From: Microbacterium sp.
GTDB taxonomy: Bacteria; Actinomycetota; Actinomycetes; Actinomycetales; Microbacteriaceae
NCBI GenBank assembly: GCA_003476465.1
Contig: DMUE01000057.1
Coordinates: 1 to 6,387, forward strand
Reading direction: 5' to 3'
DNA length: 6,387 bases
Part shown: piece by piece, positions 1 through 5,410 of the stretch
Layout of the letters: every line of letters starts with the position of its first letter
How positions within the stretch are numbered: the first letter of the stretch is position 1
Notes under the pieces: model-generated
The model's input: the letters and a program-made list of their open reading frames with translations, nothing else
The model's database searches: none
Told to the model about the DNA's origin: nothing
Translations under genes and position numbers: made by a program

Positions 1-125
1 TCACACATGGGCCGAGTTGGCCTGGGCCGCAAGAACCCATGTTGTGATGCTGACGGCGTTTCGGGTTGATAGCGGCTAGCGTCACCGAGAACAGAGGAGG
101 GCCTGTGCGGTTTTCGAGAGCTTTC
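1..125. other. Left flank of the IS66 element, no supportable gene
   Basis: No gene can be supported here. One + strand frame (2-79, ending in TAG at 77-79) is open from the window edge for 25 codons with mostly G/C third positions. It could be the last residues of a gene lying to the left, but the peptide shows no motif I recognise. The remainder, up to the IS66 end at 126, shows no RNA gene, clear promoter or repeat. Confidence 0.4.
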
Positions 126-149
126 GTAACCATTCAGGTCCTCGGCGCG
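126..149 (+). repeat. IS66 left terminal inverted repeat
   Basis: Begins GTAACCATTCAGGTCC, then TC and GGCGCG. It pairs with the right end at 1686-1708; the only mismatches in the first 16 bases are at positions 6 and 7. Confidence 0.8.
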
Positions 150-227
150 CCTGATTGAACTTGAGCCTGGGCGTGGGGATGGTGCAGGGGTCCGTGACTT
201 TGCATCTTCCCCCGTTGGCAGGTTCAC

Positions 228-1676
228 GTGCCCGATTCTTCGTCGTCGTCTTCTCCGGATGTTCCGAGCGTGGAGCAGTTGTTGGCCATGCTCGCGGAGC
301 GGGACCGGTCTTTGCAGGAGCGAGATCGGTTGATTGCGGAGTTGTCTGCCCGGGTCGCGGAGCTGGAGGCGCGGTTGGGGAAGAACTCGCAGAACTCCTC
401 CAAGCCACCGTCGTCGGATGCGTTCACCAAACCCGCACCGCGGTCACTGCGCCGCAGGTCGGGGCGCAAGCCCGGCAAGCAGTCCGGGGAGCCGGGTGCC
501 CGGCTGGAGCCGAGGCCGGATCCGGACGAGATCGTGGTGCACGCCCCGGCCGGGTGCGGGTCGTGTGGCAGCGACCTGGCCGGGGCGCCGGTGGTCGGCG
601 ACCAGCGACGTCAGGTCTTCGACCTCCCGCCGATTCGGTTGCGTGCGGTCGAGCACCGCGCCCAGCAGCGGCGGTGTGGCTGCGGCACGGTCACCGCTGC
701 ACCGTTCCCGGTCGAGGCGACCGCACCGGCGTGTTACGGGCCCGGGGTGGCCGCACTCGGGGTCTACCTGCTGGGCCGGCAGCATCTGCCGGTCGAGCGG
801 GCCGCCGAGGCGATGGCCGACTGTTTCGGCGCACCGGTCTCCACCGGCTGGCTGGCCTCGCTGCTGCCGACCGCCGCCGGGCGGCTGGCGGGGTTCACCA
901 CCACGGTCCGGGAACAGCTGCAGGCGGCGCCGGTGGCGCACTTCGACGAGACCGGCGGCCGGGTCGCCGGCAGGCTGCGGTGGGTCCACGTCGCGGCCAC
1001 CGACACGTTGACGCTGTACCACCGTGCTGTGGGGCGGGGTAAGGACTCCATCGACGCCGGTGGGGTGCTGCCCGGGTTCGGCGGGGTCGCGGTCCACGAC
1101 GGGCTGACCTCCTACCGCCGCTACGACGTGGCCCACGCCCTGTGCGCGGCCCACCACCTGCGGGAGCTGGCCGGGATGGCCGAGGCCACCGGCCAGGACT
1201 GGCCCACCCGGCTGGCCGACCTGCTGGTGGAGATCCACAAGAGCGTCGAGGCCGCCAAGGCCGCAGGCGAGACCCGGCTCAGTACCCGGCGGCTGGCCGG
1301 CTACCGCCGCCGCTACCGGGCCCTGATCGCTCAAGGACAGCAGCTGAACCCGCCGCCACCGCGGACCGGGAAACGCGGAAGACCGAAACTCGGGGCGGCC
1401 GGATCCCTGCTCCGCCGCCTCGATGACTACCAACACGACGTGCTCCGCTTCGCCACCGACTTCACGGTGCCCTTCGACAACAACCAGGCCGAGCGCGACA
1501 TCCGGATGGTCAAGCTCCAGCAGAAGATCTCCGGCGGCTGGCGGTCTGAGACCGGCGCGGATGCGTTCCTCACCGTCCGGTCCTACCTCTCCACCGCACG
1601 CAAACACCACCGCGGCGCCCTCGACGTCCTGCGCGACCTCTTCACCGGCAGCGCCTGGATACCCGCCGCGCCGTAG
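228..1676 (+). CDS. IS66 family transposase (DDE, TnpC-type)
   Basis: This 482-residue protein is the transposase of the surrounding element and acts on its terminal repeats. A leucine-rich coiled-coil segment (about residues 14-50) leads into the hallmark GKNSQNSSKPPSSD (51-64). A basic Arg/Lys-rich stretch follows (about 72-84), then a zinc-binding region with Cys110, Cys113, Cys150 and Cys152. The DDE catalytic core shows Asp240 (AHFDETG), Asp291 (VHDGLTSY) and Glu422 (DNNQAERDIRMVK). The C-terminal KISGGWRSETGAD and SYLSTARKH motifs are also typical. The length is usual for solo IS66 transposases and no frameshift is seen, so it may be functional. The start is GTG at 228, which gives the expected N-terminus; the upstream GGCAGG at 218-223 is only a weak ribosome binding site. 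Long open frames overlapping it on both strands are GC-bias shadows. Confidence 0.95.
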   Translation: MPDSSSSSSPDVPSVEQLLAMLAERDRSLQERDRLIAELSARVAELEARLGKNSQNSSKPPSSDAFTKPAPRSLRRRSGRKPGKQSGEPGARLEPRPDPDEIVVHAPAGCGSCGSDLAGAPVVGDQRRQVFDLPPIRLRAVEHRAQQRRCGCGTVTAAPFPVEATAPACYGPGVAALGVYLLGRQHLPVERAAEAMADCFGAPVSTGWLASLLPTAAGRLAGFTTTVREQLQAAPVAHFDETGGRVAGRLRWVHVAATDTLTLYHRAVGRGKDSIDAGGVLPGFGGVAVHDGLTSYRRYDVAHALCAAHHLRELAGMAEATGQDWPTRLADLLVEIHKSVEAAKAAGETRLSTRRLAGYRRRYRALIAQGQQLNPPPPRTGKRGRPKLGAAGSLLRRLDDYQHDVLRFATDFTVPFDNNQAERDIRMVKLQQKISGGWRSETGADAFLTVRSYLSTARKHHRGALDVLRDLFTGSAWIPAAP

Positions 1677-1685
1677 ACACCACGG

Positions 1686-1708
1686 CCGCGCCGGACCTGA
1701 ACAGTTAC
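1686..1708 (-). repeat. IS66 right terminal inverted repeat
   Basis: Read on the minus strand from 1708 it begins GTAACTGTTCAGGTCC, then GGCGCG. It lies 10 bp beyond the transposase stop codon and pairs with the left end. Confidence 0.8.
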
Positions 1709-1853
1709 GGCCGAGCGTGGTTCCGGCGAGGCGGCTTGGCAGCCGGACGAGTGGTTCTAACGTCACGGTGGCACTCTTTCGATGGCTATTGCCGAAGAAG
1801 TGACTCCAATTTGAAGCGTCTCGTGGCCCGCCCCCCGCCCATGGTGACTCGGC

Positions 1854-1859
1854 TAGACT
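1854..1859 (+). promoter_or_regulatory. Possible -10 box of the Fic toxin-antitoxin operon
   Basis: TAGACT matches the actinobacterial -10 pattern (TANNNT) and would start transcription near 1866, about 17 bases before the antitoxin ATG. No convincing -35 hexamer lies 16-19 bases upstream, so the promoter is weak evidence only. The IS66 right end is about 145 bp upstream, leaving room for a native promoter. Confidence 0.35.
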
Positions 1860-1872
1860 TGGCGACGACCCT

Positions 1873-1880
1873 AGGAGGAG
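1873..1880 (+). promoter_or_regulatory. Strong ribosome binding site of the antitoxin gene
   Basis: AGGAGGAG sits immediately before the ATG at 1883; the core AGGAGG (1873-1878) ends four bases before it. This fixes the start of the 51-codon gene rather than the longer in-frame extension beginning at 1736. It also suggests strong translation of the antitoxin relative to the toxin. Confidence 0.85.
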
Positions 1881-1882
1881 CG

Positions 1883-2038
1883 ATGAGCAAGAAGTTTGTG
1901 TCGGCGAAAGCTCGTCGTCAGTCCGTCGTCCGCTCCACCAAGGCGTCGGCGCGATTGGAGCAACGCGTCGTGCCTGCCGATCACGTCCGCTCGACCAAGG
2001 TCGAGAAGTTCGTGGAGTCGCTGCGCGCCAAGGCCTGA
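1883..2038 (+). CDS. VbhA-like antitoxin of a Fic toxin-antitoxin pair
   Basis: This 51-residue, strongly basic protein is probably the antitoxin that binds the downstream Fic protein and blocks ATP placement in its active site. The evidence is position, size and a short motif. Class I Fic antitoxins (VbhA type) carry an inhibitory helix with (S/T)xxxE(G/N). Here residues 21-27 read ASARLEQ, giving Ser22-x3-Glu26 but with Gln27 in place of Gly/Asn. The C-terminal part (VEKFVESLRAK) looks helical, as in that family. A second SxxxE occurs at residues 37-41 (STKVE), but its context fits less well. The gene begins at a strong RBS and its TGA overlaps the ATG of the Fic gene by one base (TGATG), so the two are probably translationally coupled. 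I infer the role from family knowledge; the protein is too short for certainty. Confidence 0.72.
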   Translation: MSKKFVSAKARRQSVVRSTKASARLEQRVVPADHVRSTKVEKFVESLRAKA

Positions 2039-2679
2039 TGGCCCTCGAACCGGACTATGGGGAAACCCTTGTCAGCGACGAAGAAGCTGACGCGCTCACG
2101 CCGGCGGCCCGCGAAATTCTGGGCGACCCGATCCGCAAGGCCGACCTCTACGACCTGGAACAGCAGATCCAGGCCGAGGTAGCTGATGAGTGGTGGGCCA
2201 ACCTCCTAAACTGGAACGTCCCGGTTCGCGACCTGCTTGTCGATCACTTCGTTCGAGATCTCCACCGTCGTCTCTATGCCCCTGTGTGGGAGTGGGGTGG
2301 TCGTCAGCGATCGCTGGAGACCAACATCGGCATTGCTCCCGAACACATCGCCGTAGAGATGCGAAACGCTCTCGACAATCTCAGCTATCAGTGGGACCAC
2401 CAGACAGGAATCGACGCCCGCACGCTCGGAATTGCAGCTCACGCCGCCTTGGTGCGCATTCATCCATTTGTGGACGGTAACGGACGGGTGACGAGACTGC
2501 TCGCCGACCTGGTATTCCTCGGCGCGCAGACTGGGTGGGATCCGTTACTGGCCTACGACTGGGAGGTCGATCGACGGGCCTACATCCGCCTGCTCGGCGA
2601 GTACGACGAGACCCGTGACGCGAGCTCGTTGGCGCAGTTCGTCCCGGTCGTCTCGATTGAGGACTGGACGACCGAGTAG
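2038..2679 (+). CDS. fic: Fic/DOC family protein (AMP transferase toxin; mobile mystery protein B-like)
   Basis: This 213-residue protein probably transfers AMP (or another NMP) from a nucleotide to hydroxyl side chains of target proteins, halting growth when not restrained. The Fic motif is complete at residues 142-153: HPFVDGNGRVTR, with catalytic His142, Asp146, the phosphate-binding GNGR and Arg153. Before it lie the conserved helix DLHRRLYAPVWEWGG (about 74-88) and the flap region RSLETNIG (91-98), which positions substrates. The pattern LHRR.Y..VW.W.G.R..E.NIG resembles the Fic subfamily called mobile mystery protein B. No inhibitory SxxxE(G/N) helix is obvious within the protein near either end, which suits class I with a separate antitoxin. 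The ATG at 2038 overlaps the antitoxin stop, with AAGG at 2030-2033 as a possible RBS inside the antitoxin gene. The catalytic residues suggest an active enzyme; the target is unknown. Confidence 0.9.
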   Translation: MALEPDYGETLVSDEEADALTPAAREILGDPIRKADLYDLEQQIQAEVADEWWANLLNWNVPVRDLLVDHFVRDLHRRLYAPVWEWGGRQRSLETNIGIAPEHIAVEMRNALDNLSYQWDHQTGIDARTLGIAAHAALVRIHPFVDGNGRVTRLLADLVFLGAQTGWDPLLAYDWEVDRRAYIRLLGEYDETRDASSLAQFVPVVSIEDWTTE

Positions 2680-3016
2680 GTCCTGCCTTGGATATGAGGA
2701 GCTTCCTCGCAGGTGAGGACTGCTAGCCGCCCTCGCGACCCAAGTCGGAGCACGACTAGGACAGCAAGCACGGACCGCTCAAACCGCTTGCGAAGGAGGA
2801 AGCCGGCCTGGCGGAGTCGCCGCCAGTCTGCGCCAATCCCACCGCGGTCGCTGGTTGGGGTTCCACTGGCCGTCCAGGAGCGTGCAAATGCCGAATATGA
2901 GCACGCGCCTCTCGTTCCGGACCGCCCTACGGGAGCGCCCGGCTTTCGTGGCCGGGCGCTTGACGTATTGGGCCGCTCTTGCGAGCTATCTCAGCCTGTT
3001 GCGGGCTGCGGTGGGC
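2680..3016. other. Intergenic region between convergent genes
   Basis: These 337 bp separate the + strand Fic gene from the - strand HNH gene. Open frames crossing it have no recognisable motif or convincing ribosome binding site and look like GC-bias artefacts. The only clear structure is the hairpin at 2934-2960. No tRNA, CRISPR or insertion-sequence end was recognised. Confidence 0.55.
2934..2960. terminator. Perfect 10-bp hairpin, probable bidirectional terminator
   Basis: AGCGCCCGGC (2934-2943) and GCCGGGCGCT (2951-2960) are exact reverse complements around a 7-base loop, TTTCGTG. The hairpin lies about 55 bp past the HNH stop and about 255 bp past the Fic stop, between convergent genes, where a shared terminator is expected. 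There is no T tract on either side, which is common for terminators in high-GC actinobacteria but weakens the call. Confidence 0.6.
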
Positions 3017-3850
3017 TCAAGATCTGTCGCGCGCCTCCGGGGCGCTCGCGCCTTGCTCAGTTGCCGGCAACCGCAGCGGCTCCAAGTCCTCTGGCCGCAT
3101 GACTTCCAGCACCACGACCGGACCGGTGACCTCGCCGCCTCCCCACGCGGCTTGCCGCTGCCCACCGAGCAGCAGGAAGCCCGCGCCCGCCAGTGAGTCG
3201 ACCTCAGCAGTCATTGACCGCTTCGCCTCCCGCACGGACCGAAGCCCTTGCAGTTCGACGTCGGTCGAGATGTCGCACCAGTCGGTGATGGTCTGTAATG
3301 CCGAGTCGATGAGGTCTTCCTCTTCCTCGGAGAGACCCTCGGGCATCCCGAACTGCCAGCCGAACGCACGGTTGATCAGTGGCCATAGATCATTGCCGGA
3401 CCGCATGACCGTGACGAGGGTCGGTCCATTGTCGGACGTGGGCCCGTGCAGCCGCGACTTCACCCACAGCTCGTGCCGTCGCTTCATAGTCCGCAAGCTC
3501 GCCACGGTGTGCCGGCTCGGCTGAGCGTCAACTTCTGAGTGGTCATTGGCGCACAGCAGGATCAAGTTGTCGTAGCCGTCGCGGGCCTTCGGGTCCAGCG
3601 GCTCGTACCGGGCGCCGCCAGGCGACCTCGCGATGATGTGCGCCTCCTCGCCGACCATCGCGCCGGGAAGCCCACCCTCGTCAGAGCGAACAAGCTCGGC
3701 GCGGCACTTCGCGCAGCGGTTACCCGACCTGCCCCACAGCCGCTTGCGTGTCTCCGCCTTGATGGCCATACGTGGCATCGTTCCATCTGACGCCGACGCC
3801 GGGCGCCGATCGGACATCCTCGGTAAGCGGGGTCGATGACTCGTCAGCAT
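3017..3850 (-). CDS. HNH endonuclease
   Basis: This 277-residue protein is predicted to be a metal-dependent DNA nuclease. The HNH core spans about residues 34-135: a CAKC zinc knuckle (Cys46, Cys49), GEEAHIIARS with His71, then GYDNLILLCANDHSEVD with Asn95, Cys100 and His104, and a closing KRRHELWV helix. Residues 143-250 form a second region (VMRSGNDLW, an acidic EEEEDLIDSAL helix and TDWCDI) of a type I associate with some HNH proteins but cannot name; it shows no SAVED domain or transmembrane segment. The ATG at 3850 overlaps the stop of the upstream nuclease gene (TGATG), which argues for coupling. However, the first 24-27 residues are low in complexity, and Met25 or Met28 are plausible starts because the conserved part begins near there. 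The gene is intact although its operon partner is interrupted. A restriction or phage-defence role is an inference. Confidence 0.85.
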   Translation of the reverse strand: MLTSHRPRLPRMSDRRPASASDGTMPRMAIKAETRKRLWGRSGNRCAKCRAELVRSDEGGLPGAMVGEEAHIIARSPGGARYEPLDPKARDGYDNLILLCANDHSEVDAQPSRHTVASLRTMKRRHELWVKSRLHGPTSDNGPTLVTVMRSGNDLWPLINRAFGWQFGMPEGLSEEEEDLIDSALQTITDWCDISTDVELQGLRSVREAKRSMTAEVDSLAGAGFLLLGGQRQAAWGGGEVTGPVVVLEVMRPEDLEPLRLPATEQGASAPEARDRS

Positions 3851-4267
3851 CAGGTCTCGTTGCCGCGGATCTTCGACGCCGATGGTGGGCGCCGACCGTC
3901 GATAGCGATGTAGTGGAGATCTTTGCCGGTCCGTTTGGCGGCATCGCGCACTGCAGCCGGGAGCCGGTTAAGCCGGGCGACGATGGTCTTGCTGTCGCGA
4001 TAGCGGATGGCAGCGAACCAGCCTTCGTCGGTGGCGTCGGAGGCAAGGTAGCTCGGCAGCTGGTCATCGAGCCCGTTCCAAAACGTTCCGCTGTGGTCCT
4101 TCTTGACCTCGATCAGCAGACGGAAGTTGCTTCCGGCGGACACCTTGAAGTCGACCGGGCCGCGGCCGAGCTCGACCTCACGGTCGACCTCGACGCCGTG
4201 CATGCGCAAGTATTCGCGTGCCATGCCCATGAACAGCAGCTGGGCCGCATCCTCATGCTTTTCCGAG
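3850..4267 (-). pseudogene. C-terminal fragment of a PD-(D/E)XK nuclease gene, cut off by the IS1595 element
   Basis: This is the 3' part of a gene whose 5' part lies beyond the insertion at 5403-6387. An ATG at 4230 still opens a 126-codon frame. The domain has the PD-(D/E)XK layout: Glu18/Glu20 in a helix-turn region, Asp27 in GRGPVDF, Glu41 and Lys43 in LLIEVKK, and a RecB-like QLPSY motif (Gln57, Tyr61). All expected catalytic residues are present, so the disruption is by separation and not by decay. Joining 5403 to 4259 (keeping one TTTCCGAG copy) restores the frame through N-S-E-K-H-E-D-A-A-Q-L-L-F-M into this domain. The stop codon TGA at 3850-3852 overlaps the HNH ATG. The isolated domain might still be made from ATG 4230, but no good ribosome binding site precedes it. 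Confidence 0.85.
4260..4267. repeat. Target site duplication, left copy (IS1595 element)
   Basis: TTTCCGAG, identical to 5403-5410. An 8-bp duplication is the normal length for the IS1595 family, and the exact match indicates a fairly recent, simple insertion. Confidence 0.93.
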
Positions 4268-4291
4268 GTGGGTTATCCATTTCACTGCCAG
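4268..4291 (+). repeat. IS1595 terminal inverted repeat, left end
   Basis: Begins GTGGGTTATCCATTTCACTG and is an exact reverse complement of 5379-5402 over 24 bp; similarity falls off inward. Confidence 0.93.
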
Positions 4292-4315
4292 GACCGTTGT
4301 GTCCAAGGGATTCCG

Positions 4316-5362
4316 TCACTCGAGGTCCGTGGTCGTCCGCCAGGGGCGGTCCTCCGGCGGCAACGCGAGCGATCCCGGGCGGGAACGGGCACCGAGGACG
4401 CCGGTCGGCGTGACCGCCTTGGGTTGCGGGTTGGCCACCATCTGCCGGTAGGTAAGCGGGTCGGCGTGGACGGCGTTCTGCAGCAGTCGGTAGAACAGCA
4501 GGCCGCGGGCGCGGGCATGGCGGCGGTTGAAGCGGAAGCAGAACTCCTCCAGGTAGGCCCGCAGATGCTCGGGCTCGACCCGACCTTGATGAGTGCCCAT
4601 CAGCCAGCGCTTGCACAGTGACGCGACGCGGTGCACGGCCGGAAGCAGTTCGTGGGCCTGAGATCCGGAGCCGGCGATCGCATGTGGCTCGTGCTCAAAC
4701 CACTCCTGGCATGCGTTCGGGTAGCCAGACCAGCCGTCGCTCACGACGGTAGCGCCCGGCTCGACTGTGGCCAGCAGGAACTCCCGCAGGCTCGAAGCTG
4801 AGGCGTCGGTGATGACCTTCATCCGGGCTCGGCCGTACCCCTTCGGCTCAAGCAGTTCCACGGCGATGACCACCAGCGTCTTACCCAGGGCGCCGCGCCC
4901 ACGTGGTCCGGGCTGCTCACCGCCCAGCAACGTCTCGTCGACCTCGACCCGCCCAGACAGCAGTTCGCGGCCGGGACGGACCATCGCAGTGCGGTACCTG
5001 TGCAGCATCGCCCACGCCGTCTGGTAAGAACCCAGCCCGAGCAGCTTCTGCATCGTCAGGGCGGACACTCCACCGGGGTCGGCGGTCATGTACCAGCCGG
5101 CCGCGAACCACACCGTCAGCGGCGTGCGGGTGTCCTGGAAGATCGTCCCCGCGGTGCGGGAGACCCGCTTGGTGCATGCGCCACACCGCCACACCCGGCC
5201 GGACACGACGGCCGCCGACGCCGCCGTGTGACCACAGGCGGGACAGACCGGGCCGGCCGGCCAGCGCAGCCAGTCCAGGTAGTCCATGCACGCCTCGTCG
5301 TCCGGGAACCACGCCCGCACTTCGGCGAACGACCCCGGGTACTGCAGGCCACGCGACGGCAT
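4316..5362 (-). CDS. IS1595 family transposase (ISXO2-like DDE domain)
   Basis: This 348-residue protein moves the surrounding element. An N-terminal zinc ribbon has Cys40, Cys43, Cys60 and Cys63 (CPACG...CGAC), as in many IS1595 transposases. The segment VSRTAGTIFQDTRTPLTVWF (about 67-86) is the typical linker. The DDE-type core shows Asp142 (VEVDETLLGG), Asp209 (VVSDGWSGY) and a C-terminal LEEFCFRFNRR, where Glu273 is the likely third acidic residue; HRVASLCKRWLMGTHQG (244-260) is also characteristic. The length is normal for the family and there is no frameshift. The start is ATG at 5362, which leaves 40 bp to the element end; the ribosome binding site is weak. The stop lies 48 bp from the other element end. 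Confidence 0.95.
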   Translation of the reverse strand: MPSRGLQYPGSFAEVRAWFPDDEACMDYLDWLRWPAGPVCPACGHTAASAAVVSGRVWRCGACTKRVSRTAGTIFQDTRTPLTVWFAAGWYMTADPGGVSALTMQKLLGLGSYQTAWAMLHRYRTAMVRPGRELLSGRVEVDETLLGGEQPGPRGRGALGKTLVVIAVELLEPKGYGRARMKVITDASASSLREFLLATVEPGATVVSDGWSGYPNACQEWFEHEPHAIAGSGSQAHELLPAVHRVASLCKRWLMGTHQGRVEPEHLRAYLEEFCFRFNRRHARARGLLFYRLLQNAVHADPLTYRQMVANPQPKAVTPTGVLGARSRPGSLALPPEDRPWRTTTDLE

Positions 5363-5378
5363 AGATGGACCCTACGTG

Positions 5379-5402
5379 CTGGCAGTGAAATGGATAACCC
5401 AC
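5379..5402 (-). repeat. IS1595 terminal inverted repeat, right end
   Basis: Exact reverse complement of 4268-4291; read on the minus strand from 5402 it begins GTGGGTTATCC. Confidence 0.93.
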
Positions 5403-5410
5403 TTTCCGAG
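5403..5410. repeat. Target site duplication, right copy (IS1595 element)
   Basis: TTTCCGAG, identical to 4260-4267. It lies inside the coding region of the interrupted nuclease gene, at codons 291-294 counted from GTG 6282. Confidence 0.93.

Larger units (their letters stand above)
126..1708 (+). mobile_element. IS66-family insertion sequence, single-ORF (ISBst12-like) type, complete
   Basis: The 1583-bp element is bounded by inverted repeats that begin GTAAC, the usual IS66 terminus. The left end reads GTAACCATTCAGGTCC and the right end, on the opposite strand, reads GTAACTGTTCAGGTCC. This is 14 of 16 identical, followed by GGCGCG on both sides with a 2-nt offset. It encloses one full-length transposase gene and no tnpA or tnpB, which fits the ISBst12 subgroup. 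IS66 elements normally make an 8-bp target duplication, but the flanking octamers differ (GAGCTTTC left, GGCCGAGC right). The insertion may be old, or rearranged by recombination between copies. Confidence 0.88.
4268..5402 (-). mobile_element. IS1595-family insertion sequence, complete
   Basis: The 1135-bp element is bounded by perfect 24-bp inverted repeats starting GTGGGTTATCC and by a perfect 8-bp target duplication. It carries one intact transposase gene in the same direction as the gene it interrupts. Terminal repeats, duplication and transposase all look undamaged, so it was probably acquired recently and may still be mobile. Confidence 0.95.

Noticed and set aside
2..79. Open frame running in from the left edge (25 codons)
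   Set aside because: Too short and without a motif; recorded only as a possible gene tail.
155..1766. Long open frames overlapping the IS66 transposase on both strands (155-1042, 334-1011, 444-1766)
   Set aside because: They are Arg/Gly/Pro-rich shadows of a GC-biased gene with no motif; the 228-1676 frame contains the full IS66 signature.
1736..1882. N-terminal extension of the antitoxin frame back to 1736
   Set aside because: The AGGAGG at 1873-1878 precisely precedes ATG 1883, and the extension has no motif; the possible -10 box also lies inside it.
2713..3196. Plus-strand open frames at 2713-3102 and 2855-3196
   Set aside because: Compositionally biased, no ribosome binding site or domain, and they run into the antisense of the HNH gene.
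3017..3850. HNH gene as CBASS Cap5 or Septu PtuB
   Set aside because: The C-terminal half has no SAVED-like features, no cyclase gene is present, and no PtuA-type ATPase is adjacent; HNH alone is not specific.
3772..4621. Plus-strand open frames 3772-4413 and 4103-4621
   Set aside because: They lie opposite the nuclease fragment and the IS1595 transposase, cross the IS end, and have no recognisable domain.
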